Source of the DNA: Anisus vortex
Taxonomy: Eukaryota; Mollusca; Gastropoda; Planorbidae
Assembly (NCBI GenBank): GCA_949126835.1
Contig: OX421502.1
Span: forward strand, 33,567,727-33,631,726
Direction of reading: 5' to 3'
Length of the DNA: 64,000 nt
Shown here piece after piece: positions 33,201-46,058 of the stretch (within the stretch, counting starts at the first letter, position 1; every line of letters begins with the position of its first letter). A model generated the notes under the pieces. That model made no database searches. It had not been told where the DNA came from and worked only from the letters and a program-made list of their open reading frames with translations. The position numbers and the translations under genes are program-made.

Positions 33201-33349
33201 GTGTTTGTTTCAGAGGTTCTCCTACAGCGTTAGGATCAACAATGTACAATTTTAGACAAGAATAAAATATATTCGAAACAAGCAATAAGAAACAAGAAGA
33301 AAGTACATATAAAAAAAACACTTAATTTTTTTCCAGAGAGATTTTAGTT
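30290..33349. other. Non-coding region, no supported gene
   Basis: Mostly AT-rich. An A-run lies at 32320-32342. Segments near 31440-31510 and 32450-32550 share a C-rich motif (CCCAAACG then TTCCCAACCCGT), perhaps an old repeat pair. Confidence 0.4.
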
Positions 33350-33357
33350 CTATAAGT

Positions 33358-33546
33358 CAGGGGTCGGAAACCCTTTTGATAATAGTAAGCCTAAAGTAGG
33401 ATTTCTAATTTATTCAGTGCACCAAAAGACTTAAAGTCATCCTGCTCTAGCACTCAATTATTGTAGAAGAGACTTGAGTTGCTTTTTTTTGCAGGTCTTC
33501 CTTGTGCCATTGAAAATCGCTCTGCTTGCCAAGTTTCCGATCCCTG
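33358..33546 (+). mobile_element. hAT MITE, family H, copy 3
   Basis: Ends CAGGGGTCGGAAACCC and TTTCCGATCCCTG. Flanks CTATAAGT (33350-33357) and CTATAAGG (33547-33554) form an 8-bp target duplication with one difference. 189 bp. Confidence 0.88.
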
Positions 33547-33554
33547 CTATAAGG

Positions 33555-34894
33555 TACTTGAGGTAAGTCAAGGGCACAGACTGCATTATATGGGTCGCAC
33601 ACATATATATATTATATCCATTACATAAAGAAAAGCAAAACGTTTTTTTTTAACTTTTGTATTTTTGTACCAAGTAGAATTTAGAACTGTTTTTATTTTA
33701 TATTAAATTTTATTCTAATTGACAATATGTTTCTTGTAGTTTAAAGTCACGTGGCGATTATCTTAAGCAATCAATTAGGGGCCACCGGCGGTCCATCGAC
33801 CACGTGTTGGTTATCTCCCTTCATCTTGATTGTGTTTATCTCGAATAAAGAACGACAGGTGTCGCTGTCATTCAAAGAAATAAGAAACAAAATGTGCGGG
33901 TGTTCATCAGTGAGTACATAGATGCACCATGAGGGTTTGAACTTTGAACTCCCCCCACCCCACTCTCCCAGGAAAACTTGCAACAAGAACACTTAAGACA
34001 CAACACATTCGTGTTCATTTATATCATTTCTAACTGGTTACATTTAGCATAACGTCCGTTATTCCTTCATTTATAATGTGAACTCCCATGTCATGTTTGT
34101 TTGAACTTTGAACCCACAGTAAAACTTGCCAGACATCTAAAGTCAAGAACACAGTCGTGTTCATTTATATCATTTATTACTGACTACGTGACTACTTTTA
34201 GCATAACGTCCGTTGCTAGAGTTGATTTTTTGTTTCTTTCATCATTTCTTTAATTTAAAACGTGAACTCCGAAAAATTGCGTTGCTGATCCGCTGTCCAA
34301 TCATCAAAGGCTGAAAGTATTCTGTGTGCAAGTCTCGAAATTGTGATTAAAATTTCCCAATGACATCGATTAGTTTTTGGTGGCTGTTGGTTCTAATGGT
34401 CATGTGAAGTGTGTGTGTGTGTGTGGGGGGGGGGTACATTTCGAACCACGAGACGCTGGCACAGAATTACTTCTCAGTGTGAAGTGGAACTTTTTCTTGC
34501 ACTATGAGATGTTTGCCCATAAAATTAATTCATAACCTCCCATCTCTTCCAACCAAAAAAAAAAACAACAACATTGGTATTATTGATAGAACATCATAAG
34601 AGTTTCTTTTAAAGAGACCATTACAGAAAATGGAAGTAGTTATTATCGAGTATTTTGGGAGATGAAATGTCTTTAAATCTTTGAGTAAATCACTAGTTGT
34701 AGAACCAGGATCGACGAAAAAAAAAAGACTGGAAAGAAAAATATTGCGCTCAGGAACACACACACACAGTAATAATAAATGCAGTATAAAAAGGATTTTT
34801 ATGGTTTTCTTTTTTTTTTTTTAAAGTGAGCTCAGTTATGACGTTGAAGACATAACCTGACACTATAAGTAGATTTTCTGAGCAAGTGTGACAA
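33555..34894. other. Non-coding region, no supported gene
   Basis: A GT repeat with a G-run at 34409-34433 and scattered homopolymers. Nothing else supported. Confidence 0.4.
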
Positions 34895-35060
34895 AAGCAT
34901 TTAAGTACTCTTTCTTCCCGAGTAGCACCCGGGCATGGCATGGGTTGCCTGAACTTACCAGGAAAAATTAGTAACTTATCATTTAAAACATGAATTAAAA
35001 TGCAGGACTAGACTCAGACCACGGATGTGATTATAGGACGCAAGAAAAGATAAGATAAAT
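34895..35060 (+). mobile_element. LINE-P 3' fragment
   Basis: Short copy starting at the SFFPS-AWHGL region (ACTCTTTCTTCCCGAGTAGC), then the 3' UTR with GACTCAGACCACGGATG and an AAGATAAGATAA end. Confidence 0.72.
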
Positions 35061-35064
35061 GGGA

Positions 35065-35150
35065 GTCATAGTTCGACCAGAACATGAATCGAACCCGGGG
35101 CCCTCAGTGGTTAACAGCCAAAACCCACACTTATACTGACAGCTGTAAGG
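35065..35150 (-). mobile_element. tRNA-like SINE head fragment
   Basis: On minus, GGCTGTTAACCACTGAGGGC and CCGGGTTCGATTCATG resemble tRNA boxes A and B. It sits directly after the LINE-P fragment, as SINE-C does. Too short for a family call. Confidence 0.35.
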
Positions 35151-35439
35151 ATGCGTGGCCCATTGTTTGTTCTAAATGACGCCAGTGAAGTCAAAAGATG
35201 TGGAAAAGTTACCGTGTGTAAAACTCTACATAGTTGGGCTTAACATGTCATGGTGGCAGGAGGAGAAGGAGGGCGCGTCGGGGCGTAAAGCCCCCCGCCC
35301 CTACCTCACTACACCCCAACAGCTTTAACGTTTGTCCAGTGTGACCGGTGGGCCCCTGCCCCACATTAAGCCCCCCCCTCGACATCCACCGAGTGTTTCA
35401 GTTATGCCGGCCAACGAAAGCTCATCTCAAACACACGTA

Positions 35440-35484
35440 ATGCGTGTGTGTGTGTGTGAGCATGCGTGTGTGTGTGTGTGAGCA

Positions 35485-35524
<40 letters not shown>

Positions 35525-35540
35525 CATGTGTGTGAGAGTG
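35440..35540. repeat. (GT)n microsatellite with GAGCATGC interruptions
   Basis: GT tracts interrupted twice by GAGCATGC, a longest pure run of about 36 bp, then TGTGAGCATGTG. Potential Z-DNA. Confidence 0.95.
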
Positions 35541-36058
35541 TGGCGAGGAGAGTGAAGTAGGGAGAGGAGAGTGAAAAAAAGGGGGAGGGAGGGGGATCGG
35601 GCGGAGCAACTAACAGAACGGCACGAAGCAGAAACCTGTGGGGATGTCGACACAGGCATTTGTGTACAATACTCGAGTCAACAGACCAAAAAAATATGGA
35701 ATGCAATAGTTACAGCGGTCAACAAAGCGGAGGGTTTAGGGAAAACACAAAAAAACAAGGTTCTCAGGTGTTGTTGCCGGCATGGTGTTAGGGCCATTGA
35801 ACAAGGTGAACAGAATGCGGGATCAACGTATCAAATATTGTAGTCAAGAGTATACGCCCCCCACCCACCAATCACATAGTTCATGGGAAATTTCGGTCCA
35901 CGGCGCAAGAGGAGATTGTGTGTCCGGCACAATGCGTAGCCGAGTTGTTTTCTTTAAATCGAATCAAGACTGAATGAGCAAGTGCATTTTTGGTGCATAC
36001 CAAATGCCAATGTTTTATTATGCGAGCGGATGATGGTTTTGCATATCTATGAGGATAC

Positions 36059-36061
<3 letters not shown>

Positions 36062-36134
<73 letters not shown>
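36062..36134. repeat. (GA)n microsatellite
   Basis: Nearly pure GA with two AAAGAG interruptions. Confidence 0.95.
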
Positions 36135-36199
36135 CAATCATGATAACGTAGGCCTATATACATTAGTCAGATTACTTATTATTATATAAGTAATAAAAT

Positions 36200-36375
36200 T
36201 TAGCTTTTCCGTCAGACCAATTAGATTTGCAGAGCTGTGCAGCAGCGTTCACAAATGTCCACGGACACGCCAGTCTAGGGGATTGTGTGGCCGGTACATC
36301 ACACCCGGTCGCATTTCTTTTCCTCGCTTGATGTCAGGTACCCATCGGAGCAGAGTGATTCCCAAGGAAATATTA
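36200..36375 (-). mobile_element. SINE-A copy 7, degenerate and truncated
   Basis: Tail (GTCAGACCAATTAGAT), body (CAGCGTTCACAAATG, CTAGGGGATTGTGTGGCC, GGTACCCATCGGAGC). It ends before the tRNA-like head. A more degenerate piece of the same body occurs at 35878-35940. Confidence 0.7.
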
Positions 36376-36413
36376 ATTTGTTTGCTGACGTCCATGTAGA
36401 TGTTTATTTACTT

Positions 36414-36425
36414 CCCCCCCCCCCC

Positions 36426-36474
<49 letters not shown>
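36414..36474. repeat. C13 then A48 homopolymers
   Basis: Thirteen C followed by forty-eight A. Length is unreliable in most sequencing methods, so an assembly or indel error is possible. Confidence 0.95.
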
Positions 36475-36476
<2 letters not shown>

Positions 36477-36661
36477 ATATCGATGAATGAAATTGTCACT
36501 ACTGGTCGAGCTACTTACTAGTTTGGGACGCGGCACCGCTACTGTACAGGGAAAATAAATTTAAAAAATAAGACTTCATAGTGAGAAGGATAGATGCTTA
36601 TAATTATAAGACAGATAGATAGAAAGTGATAGATAAATGCTAGTGTGAAGATAGTCTAGAT

Positions 36662-36861
36662 CAGGGGTAGGCATCTTTTGATAACAATGTGCCGAAGTAG
36701 GATTTCAAATTCATTCAGCGTACCTGGATGCTAAAATGTACCCTGCTCTAGCACTCAATTTCTGATAGAAAAGTGCCTTTTTTTTCGGGGTCTTCCGCGT
36801 GCCAATGAAAATCGCTCTGCGTGCCAAGTGTGGTACGCGTGCCGTAGGTTGCCAAACCCTG
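36662..36861 (+). mobile_element. hAT MITE, family H, copy 4, exact 8-bp target duplication
   Basis: Ends CAGGGGTAGGCATC and GGTTGCCAAACCCTG. Flanked by GTCTAGAT at 36654-36661 and 36862-36869, identical. 200 bp, the most complete copy in the window. Confidence 0.92.
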
Positions 36862-37065
36862 GTCTAGATAGAAAAGAAAAATTATCCACTCCTTCACGAG
36901 TTCTACTTATACTAGGAAATGGAGATGGCAGAATGACAATGAAAGGTAAAGGGCGTTAGAAGTGAGTACGTATGCATATCTTGCCTTGTCATTAGTACTT
37001 ATTACGCTGTATACAATGACACCACACTTCCACTAACACACAAAAGATATTTCTACATACAAGTA

Positions 37066-37815
37066 TAGACTATTTGTACACTGTATATGCATACAACAAC
37101 AAAACATGGCACATTAAAGGCTCACCGCATTAAAATTGTACCGACTTTCCCCCTTTTCTCTGTCTGTAGGTCTGTAGTATATGTATATTGCATCAAATAC
37201 TTTGAATTGAAAGACTAGTATTTTTGCAATTTTGTTTCACCATTAAAATATAGGACCTTGGTAAGAGGAGGTAACACTTTCATTGGATAATGTTCGTTGG
37301 TGCAATGTAATTTTTTCCAAGGTGGTACGCGAGTGTTTCATTATTATCTCTCGTGAGCACACTGTACAATGCATATCCATAATCTGTGATTTAAGGGTCT
37401 CTAAACAATTAAAGTGATTTCAACAATACTTAAGAGTCTGAAAGTCGACATGAATCGTGTGTACACGTTTGAACAATGTTACGGTTCATACATGTGATAA
37501 TTAGCTTAGGATATAGATAAATAGCTGGATAGGTGGGTATGTAAATATGTTTAGGTAGGCGGATAGATAGATAGATTTTGGAGGGTGTGGTTAGTTTAGA
37601 TAGATAGTAAGATAGACAGAACGATATAAATAGGCAGGTCGCTGGATAATCAGATAGATAGATAGATACAGATATATAGCTAGATAGATGAAAAGATAAA
37701 TACATAGACAGATAGACAGAAAGATGGATAGATATATAGACAGACATATAGACAGATATATGGATAAATAGGTGGGCAGATATATAGATAATATATAGAT
37801 AGATATGAAGAGAAT
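37066..37815. repeat. Dispersed repeat with GATA-type tail, copy 2
   Basis: 37066-37300 is homologous to 16001-16240. Imperfect GATA/GACA arrays follow at 37500-37815, giving spurious YLSI-type frames on minus. Confidence 0.55.
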
Positions 37816-37819
37816 GAGA

Positions 37820-38890
37820 TAGTAGCTAAATAAGAAGATGAACTTAAATTTGATAGTTGCAATTAGTAGGTCCATGCCTTTGCATGGCGTGACATGTGAT
37901 GCACGCCACACATGCTGGCGGTGATAACGGTCAACATAAATACACACAAAACAAACAACAGTAGGACTCTAGGACCAACAAGCGTTAGACTAAGCCAAAA
38001 CCAACATACCTTTCAAAAACGTTCCATCACACGACTGTCAGGTAAACCATCATTTCCTTTTCTCTTTGGTAGAGTAACACTATGTCCAAGCATACCCCCC
38101 ACACCACCGACTGCGTCACACAATACGAACTCGTATGTCTGATCACGAACACTGTCTTTTTTTAATGAAACGAACACAAATGGAATCGTCCACAGGTCTA
38201 AGAAATAATCTCGTCTCCTAAACCAGTGCCAGTGTAATCCGTGGCTATTAATAGATCGTCCAGTACCAGATCCATAAATTAAAACGACTGATATACTCTT
38301 AACTATATGCACAGTTATATAAGAAAAGTTATATATGTATATATTATATACGTTATATTAAGACAAACGATGAACCACGTAAATATCTATTAACTGAAAT
38401 TATCACAATATGAAGTAGGCCTAGTTTGTAAGTTTCCAGATTCTGTGATATGACTTTCTCAATCTATATCCAGAGTTTCATTCAATGTTTGTTGAAACAA
38501 GAAAAGTTACTCGGCTAGAAACAAAAATAAATCACCACAAGAAATACTTGGTCTGGTTTTCGAAAACGTTCAATGTTCTTCTGTCAACTCGTATTAGCCC
38601 ACTAGTTCAATGGGACTCGCACCTCACACTACTCGCCTCCCTGTCCAGTTACTGGAAAAAAACGGGGGGGGGGAGGCAGTAAAAAACACAACAACCCGCG
38701 AGGCGCATCGCACCGTAACAACACACCCACCCTCTCTTTTCCCTCTCCCTCCCCACCATCACCCCCGCCGTCCCTCGCATTCACGTGGAGCTGCGACGAC
38801 AGCCAATCAGATGCTGGCGCTGACTGAAAAGGGGGCGGGCCCACAAGTTAAAGACCTTCCCCCCTGTGACTGCACGTGTATGTATTATCA
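37820..38890. other. Non-coding region, no supported gene
   Basis: No coding or repeat feature recognised. A C-rich stretch lies at 38720-38790. Confidence 0.4.
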
Positions 38891-38891
38891 C

Positions 38892-38892
<1 letters not shown>

Positions 38893-38934
<42 letters not shown>
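38893..38934. repeat. (GT)n microsatellite
   Basis: Twenty-one uninterrupted GT units. Confidence 0.97.
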
Positions 38935-38935
<1 letters not shown>

Positions 38936-39490
38936 TAAAACTGCTCGCGGCTGAGTTCTCTCTCCCTTCTGTTATGACTGGATTATCCCATTCCGCCACT
39001 GCACTCACAAATAAACGAGGCTTTTAACCCCAGGGACGGTCAAGTGATTACTGTATTGTCCACTTCAAAAGAAAAGAGCCCGCTCCGCTCGCCGGAGGAC
39101 ACTATAAAAGAAAAAACTCTATAATATACGGCACGCATGATCAAATACATAATCAAGTGTTTTGTCTTCTTTTCCCTTGATAAGCGATCCGGAAAGGCCA
39201 ATTGAAAACTGATTTACTTGAATGGGCCATGGACTCAATAGGAATCTATTAGAAGTCATTATATTAGAAACTGTTCTTTCGGATAGCCTTTTTTATTTCT
39301 TCTTCATTGAAAGTAATCGAGAGAGAAAGAAAGAACTATCAAAGTACAAGAGAACGAGCCAGCTTAGGATTAGAGGTAGAAAGAAATAAATGGAAACAAG
39401 GAGCAAAGAAGAGGAAATAGAAAAGAGAGAGAGAGAGAGTGTGTGAGTGTGTAAAAATGTCTACACTACATTGTGTAATAAACTTAAGGC

Positions 39491-39985
39491 TAGACGCCGA
39501 CCGAAATTCGGTTTCGGCTCTGAAGGTAGGCAAACGGCCTCTTTCAACGTAGTTTCGATTTCGGCCGAAGCCAAAAAGTTAGCTTTCGGCCGAAACCTGA
39601 TGTTGACTTTCGGTCATCGGCCGTAGGCCTTATATGTTTTTTTAACTTTCAAAATTCAGACTATAACGCTAGTGCTGCATCTATTACTATGCTTACTGAT
39701 AAATGATATATAAAACATAGCCTTTATATATATATATATACAACACATATTACATGTTATATGGTTTACTTAAATAAAGTAGGCCTACCCATAAACTAGT
39801 TAGTATACACAAAAATGTGCAGTCTTTTAAAATCTCTTGCTTAGCAAATTCAGTTTATCTTTCGGTTTCGGCCGAAGGTATAGTGAAACTTTCGGTTACG
39901 GCTTCGGCTGAAAGTAAATTTATAACCTTCGGTATTGTTTCGTTTTCGGCCGAAATAAAAAAAATTTGGTTTAGGTCGGCCTCTA
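39491..39985. mobile_element. 495-bp TIR element rich in TTTCGGCCGAAA palindromes
   Basis: Ends TAGACGCCGACC and GGTCGGCCTCTA are inverted repeats. Flanks CTTAAGGC (39483-39490) and CTTAAGGT (39986-39993) form an 8-bp duplication with one change, typical of hAT. Subterminal TTTCGGCCGAAA-like palindromes recur at least five times near both ends. Non-coding. Confidence 0.82.
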
Positions 39986-39993
39986 CTTAAGGT

Positions 39994-40780
39994 AAGTTAT
40001 GACCGTGTTTTCCCACCTGACCAATCAATGCTGAATTTTTATAACACTGTTATGAATATTGGAATGTGTTGTTTTTTATCCTTTACCTATGTTTCGTGGT
40101 TCATATGACTCATCAGAATATGGCACGCAATACTCCCATTTCGGAAGGGTTGGACGAGCAAAAGAAACTTCGCCGTCGGCTTAAAGCTTAAAACTCTTGT
40201 TGTATCTTATACATATTATAAAAAGTAATACACACTTAAGATCCCAGAGCATTCACAATCAACTTATCCTTGCATTGTGGACTTTTTCTCGGATATAACG
40301 GGGTCTCCACAGTATAATGAGGAAGAGGAATAAGGATCCACTAAGGTTGGTGGGTATCTATCTAACTCAGATGGAGAGTGTAAGAGTGCGTAATAGAGAG
40401 AGGACGGAGAGTAAGAGAAAGAGTGAAAAAAGAAAAAAAAAGGGAGATAAAAAAAAGAGAAAGTGAGAAAATGAGAGTGAACGAAAGAAATAAACAGAGA
40501 GGGAGAAATGGAGAACAAATGTGTGGGGGAAAAAAAGAAAGACCGAAAAGGAAGAGGGGGGAGAAAACATGTGCAAAGAGAGAAAGAAAGAAAAGAGATA
40601 AATCATAATAGGGGAAGAGTGAGGGACAGATCATAATAAAACGAGACAATGGAGACAATAGAAAAAAAAGAAAGTAGAGAAAGAGAAACACACATTTAAT
40701 TAATAAAACGAGACGAAAGAAAGATAAAGAGATAAAGCGAAAGAAAAAAAGAGACAGAAAAAAAGAACAGGAATGTTAAA
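39994..40780. other. Non-coding, purine-rich at 40380-40690
   Basis: The A/G-rich stretch yields apparent proteins rich in F/L/S on minus and K/R/E on plus. I regard both as composition artefacts. Confidence 0.5.
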
Positions 40781-40856
40781 GTGAGAGAGAGAGAAAGAGA
40801 GAGAGAGAAAGAGAGAGAGAGAGAAAGAGAGAGAGAGAAAGAGAGAGAGAGAGAAT
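40781..40856. repeat. (GA)n microsatellite
   Basis: GA repeats with regularly spaced AAAG interruptions. Confidence 0.95.
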
Positions 40857-42949
40857 AATACAATGCCAGGGTGACAATGGCAGGTACGATACCTTCATAA
40901 AAATACATTAAAAAAGACAATCTTACAGGAATTCTATTAACTTGGATCAAGAAACTTCTAACAAACGAAGTTCCGGTCACTACGTCCCCCAAAATGACAT
41001 CAAAACCACCACCTATGCCTTTATGATAGCCATCTCTCCATTTGCAATCCCATTTCACATTGACCAAAAGTGGCCACTACAGAGTTGAGAAAACCCAAGA
41101 GGAGGCAGGCGGTTACATGCATGGCAGGAAAAGCATATAAATGTATCACGTACAAATTGAAACGGTCCTAAAAATGTCTCGCTCTTTCTATCTCTTTCTC
41201 TCTCTCTTTCTTTACCTCTCTCTATCGTATGCAACAATAGTCTATAGTCTAAGTGAACGAACAAAAAAGAATTTAAAAAAAAAGAATGTGAAGGAAGGGG
41301 AAGTAACTGACTAACATTTTTGGTGACCAAGTTGGGAAAAGCATTCACCACCACCACCAGAAGTAAGCTTTTGATTTCAGGATGAGATCAGCGATAACGA
41401 CGTCCATGAAGCTAAAGAAAGACCAAGCCAAAAGAAATGTAGTCGACCCGCAGTTCTTTCCCTTTGCGAAGGCGGCCCCTGGGAGCCAGTCCCTCCCCCT
41501 TACCTCCATTTTCAGCTCGTTTCATTTATCAGCTACTGCACTCGGCGTCTCGCTCGGATGGCTTTTTCGTCTTGCCCTCTTTCCACACGAGGAACAGTAA
41601 AACACTTTAGAGCCATCGGGCTGTATTTACGTCTGTCACTTTGATCGTTAAATCGTTGTTTGGTTTTTCTTCTCCTCCGCACCCCTTTCTCAATACCCAC
41701 CGTCACGCAATCTAAGGCAAAAAATTTTTTTTTTAACCTTGGGCACTAAAACTGAACGGTTTCCAAATATCCCCGTTTACGACCAAACTAATGAAAGACA
41801 TCTCGGGCCGATTGGCAAAGCTTCTTTTTGTATAACGTGTTTATTTTCTGCAAGTCCAAAAGCTGTTTACGGGAGATGCTATCCTAAACTGTCCTAAAGT
41901 GTTGATAGATTAAACTATTGGAAGTCCAGCTTTTCACTACTGAGCCATCCATATAATACTTACACACTGTATGGGGGGGAAAGGGGTGTCCAGGAGATTT
42001 TGCGTTTTTGCGTTCGGGAGGGAAAGGGGAGGGAAAGGGGAGGGGGGGCTCGACTGAAAATGTCTGCACACAGTCATATCTAAAAAACGTAACAATTTAA
42101 AAACAACAACAACCACTCCGGCAATAGACTAGTTGAAAAAACAGACATTAGAATTTCAAACACAATTCCTTTTTTTTTTTGTGTGCGGCCGATGGGTCAC
42201 GAGAATATTATTGTTCCTACGCTTGCACGTCTTTAAAACAAACGGCTGCAAACGGAATTCGAGTCCGAGCTAAGACCGATGTGTAATTATTGGTTATAAA
42301 TGCATACGGAATTATGAATTTTTGCTATTCGTAGACGATTCGTAGGAAGTAATTGACATTTGATACAGACCAAACGATCAAGCATTACCAAAAATCGGTA
42401 CTTAAACTTAAACATATTTCATAACTGATTCATTTATATATTTCCATGTCTTAAAATGAGTATACGCCTCTCTTTCGCTTATAGTTTATAGTGTTCTATA
42501 TTATCATTTCATTTGATGCAGAGTTCAGCAAAAAATATTTAAATATTCTGTATTTCTTTAATACATATCACCGTGAGCAGACACGATATCTATATATAGA
42601 TCTATATTGCGTAAAACAAATGTCTTGTAACGATAGCTTAAAAGTATTTTTTCAAACTTGGAGGTCAAACGTTATTGCCTTCCTTTGGCCAGGCTACAGT
42701 CTCATTAATAAGCTCAGCCAGACATCGTTAACCACTAGGCCTACACTGGACAGACATCTGAATCAAGCAGGAAGGCTACTGCTCTTAAATTAACTATCGC
42801 CTCCTACTCTCCCTGCTCTGCAACTGAACGCCCCAAACATTATAATAAACACGATTTATTGTTTTGGTGAATGCTACACATATATCAAACATGTTTTCGC
42901 TCTACTCTATGTTGTTGTTTATTATATTCGGTGATCGTTTCTTTCTTTA
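40857..42949. other. Non-coding region, no supported gene
   Basis: No coding or repeat family recognised beyond short homopolymers. Confidence 0.4.
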
Positions 42950-43120
42950 TATTACCAGAGCTCTTTTTGTACAGACGATTATTGCGTCATACGCAAATCC
43001 GTGGTTTGAGTCTACTCTTGCATTTGATTAGTGTTTTAAATTATGTTAAGTTATTGGTTTTCCTGATTCCTTCAGAAAACCCATTCCATGCTTGGATGCC
43101 AACCGGGAAGAAAGAGATCT
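42950..43120 (-). mobile_element. LINE-P 3' fragment
   Basis: On plus it reads as the complement of the LINE 3' UTR and AWNGF tail (CCGTGGTTTGAGTCTACTC, AAACCCATTCCATGC, GGGAAGAAAGAG). Nearest preserved residues read FFPVGIQAWNGFSEGI. Confidence 0.75.
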
Positions 43121-44483
43121 GATAACTACACTGCAATAAGCGTTTGATCTTGCAAGCACTTATATTAAAAGCAAATACCTCCCACAAATCACAAGCCCCA
43201 TTCCTGGGACTAAAACTACAATCGCTGACGTTGTATTCCAAATCAATACCTTTTCAGAAAATAACGGAAACCTTAACCACCCACCACCTCCACCCCACCA
43301 CGGGTATCCCACCCAAGGCAAAACAGTTTATATTTTACATCGTTATATATTTGTTGCGGTTTTTAGTTTTAATTTATGCAGGGCAGTCTATTGAGCCGGA
43401 CACAAGGCAACTTTAACGCAAGCATTAAGAATAGTTTTCAATTTTTAAAAGTTACAGACAAAAAAACTATAATTTAATAATAATATTTTAGCAAGTTGAG
43501 TGGCCTATATACCTTAGGACTTAGAATACTATATCACCACCGTAAAATATGTTAATAATATTAAAAGTAATTAAATTATAATAAGTATAATGATCAATTA
43601 TAAGGTACAAGTACAATTTTATCATAGAGTCATAGAGGGTAAATGTTTTGAATAATGCTTGCTTACAACAAAAAAAATATTTGGATTTTTTTATATTTTT
43701 TTTTCAAACTTCAAAAAGACCTAGTAATCGAAAACAATTATATTAACTAAGTTTAGTAGGCCTAAATAAAGTAAATATTAGTAAGCTTAGGCCTATACTA
43801 TAACTCAATATAGGCTAAGCCAGTATATAAGTATAGTGTATAGGCATAGGCCTATAATAATTAATAAAAATAATATCACTTGTCACCAGTCTACTTGTCA
43901 CGTTTGGTATTTAATGTGTGTATACAGTATAATACAGTGAACCCTCCCCATTCAATAACCTTTCCTTGAACTTTAAGTTTAAGAAAGAAAAAGAACACCG
44001 TTGATTATAATTATTAAAAGATATTAAAATAATAAATAAATAAGAGTGACTTAAGTCTTAAGTTAAATTGCTGTAGATATAGACTAGGCCTACATCATAA
44101 ATTTAATCATAATACATGCCAAACCAAAAAATATAGCCTAGGCCTAGATTCTAGATCTATACTTAGATTATACTATTATAACTATATATTTTAATCGAAT
44201 ACACTAGTTTCAGTTAGTTATTAGATCTAATATAAATAGTAATACTTCTAATACTAATCCCGGTATTCCCTAATCCCATGCTAATACCAGAGCAGAGGCC
44301 AGGGGCAGGGCCAGAGAAGTAAAAATAAGTAAACTAAGTTTAGTTAAACAATTAATTATAATTTAAATTAAGGCTTTAACTTTAAGCCTAGATCTAAGTC
44401 TAAACTCTAAACGTTATCGTCTTTATAATAATTAGAATTAGAGTCTAGAAGCCTATATTAAATGAGTAAATTGTCAAACTTAC
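43121..44483. other. AT-rich region with a TAGGCCTA cluster
   Basis: Five copies of TAGGCCTA lie within 43757-44146. No coding feature. If the start exon at 44484-44520 is real, this is its downstream intron. Confidence 0.5.
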
Positions 44484-44520
44484 CAGGTCCAAACTCCGCA
44501 TTTTCATTAAACTGAATCAT
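44484..44520 (-). CDS. Candidate start exon (12 codons), possibly of the GH3 gene
   Basis: An ATG at 44520 opens MIQFNENAEFGP and meets the strong donor CCTG|GTAAGTTTG in phase 1. That phase is exactly what the orphan acceptor at 6198 needs, and the join would give FGPGVSAVSLCGVGYIAYD. If right, the GH3 gene has an intron of about 38 kb with the protocadherin nested in it on the same strand. It could equally be the start of an unrelated gene or chance. This is inference; only the ATG, frame, donor and phase are visible. Confidence 0.25.
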
Positions 44521-44849
44521 GTCGTGGTTATCGCATTTTTACCAATACACATTTTTTATCCAAGCTTAGATCTAATGTGTTTGAAATTTGAAAATGTAAA
44601 CACTTTTTTTTTCTTTTCGATTATATGTACTGTAAATAATTTGCCAGATTTCTAAGCATTTATAACATATACTTTTTTTTGCGTTAAACTCAAAAGTATT
44701 ACGTTTTTTAAAAGCCGTGTATTATTATTAATGCTTAAGAGCTAAATATATAATATATATAAATAAATAAATATTAATATGTATATATAGGTTCCAAATA
44801 TATATGTACAGTCTTATTTTACACGTTACACATTTTATTACGCTTATTC

Positions 44850-44935
44850 GTAGTTTGAATTTCGTCGTGCATTTTTATTAGCCTTTTAAAAATTTTTACA
44901 TTGTCTTTTTCAGGTAACCCATTCTATGCATTCAT
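44850..44935 (-). mobile_element. LINE-P 3' remnant
   Basis: Weak complement of the LINE 3' UTR (TAGTTTGAATTTCGTCG, TTTTTCAGGTAACCCATTC). Old and short. Confidence 0.45.
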
Positions 44936-46058
44936 ATTTCATTCAATATAGATCTAGAGATGTAAAATATTTATATTAAAAAAAAATATTTCTTTCGCAT
45001 CAGGGCTTATATATTATATAATTATATTTGTTTGACATCGGGTCATGCAATGTACAAACATCTTCAGTTGATAAATAGACAGGAGTTTGAATATTTAAAA
45101 TATGTAATTTTACATTGTGCAATCATGAGTGAATGAATTTAATCCAGAACACACTAGCTTTTATTTCTCCACACCCTACTTAATTTTTGTTCTTTCACTT
45201 CGATTATCACGCTTGACAAGGTTTAAGCCATTCCTTTCATTTTGTGACTTAGCAGGTGAATGCGCTAAAATCTGGCCTTAAAATAAATAAAAGTGATTCA
45301 TTCGCCAAAACTGGAATTAAAAAATAAAAAGTTGGAATGCAGAAAACGTGACACGCGATGACATTACTATCAATATAAATATAACTTAGATCTAGACTAT
45401 ATTGCTTTTTAAAAATACGATTTAAAAGTCTGATTTGACACATTGATGCAGTTGAAATGTAATTGTTTCTACCAAATGAAAAAAAATGTAGCCTAGTAAA
45501 TCTAGTTAATATTTATTATTAATTTACGAGTACGACACGGGTCATTGAGTTTCACTATAAGTCCTACACCTTAACACACATTCAATTGTGACGCTGTTCA
45601 ATCAAAGTGTACAATAAAAACAAACACAATAATTGACTTCTAGTTCACCTGCTTTGTGTGTGTGAAGGTATTTAGGTGGGTTTAGTTCAAGTGAATAGAA
45701 TTATTACTTACACATTTCTGTGTCACGACTATGTTAAGATATGACTCATTTACACAATGAAAATATTTATATTTAAAAATTGAATTAATACTTGTATTTG
45801 TTTATATTATTATTTACTATATAAAAAAGAAAGAAAGATACGCAATTTATGCTATGTTTACAAAAAAGCAACCATCAAATTGAGTTTGAATTGGTAAGCT
45901 CCTACATAATTTCAAAGACTAACTTTGATTTTTTTTACAGAATTTGGCACCAACACAAACAGCATCCTAACTTCTTTTAAAGTTTAACTTACCTAAAGTG
46001 TATGTTGCAGTAACTAATAGTTGTCTCTTCCTGGCCTTCTGTTATCTAATAAAGATTT
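44936..46058. other. AT-rich DNA, no supported gene
   Basis: A consensus-like minus-strand donor (CTTTAG|GTAAGTTAA) occurs near 45990 but has no open frame behind it; a non-coding first exon is conceivable only. Confidence 0.35.
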
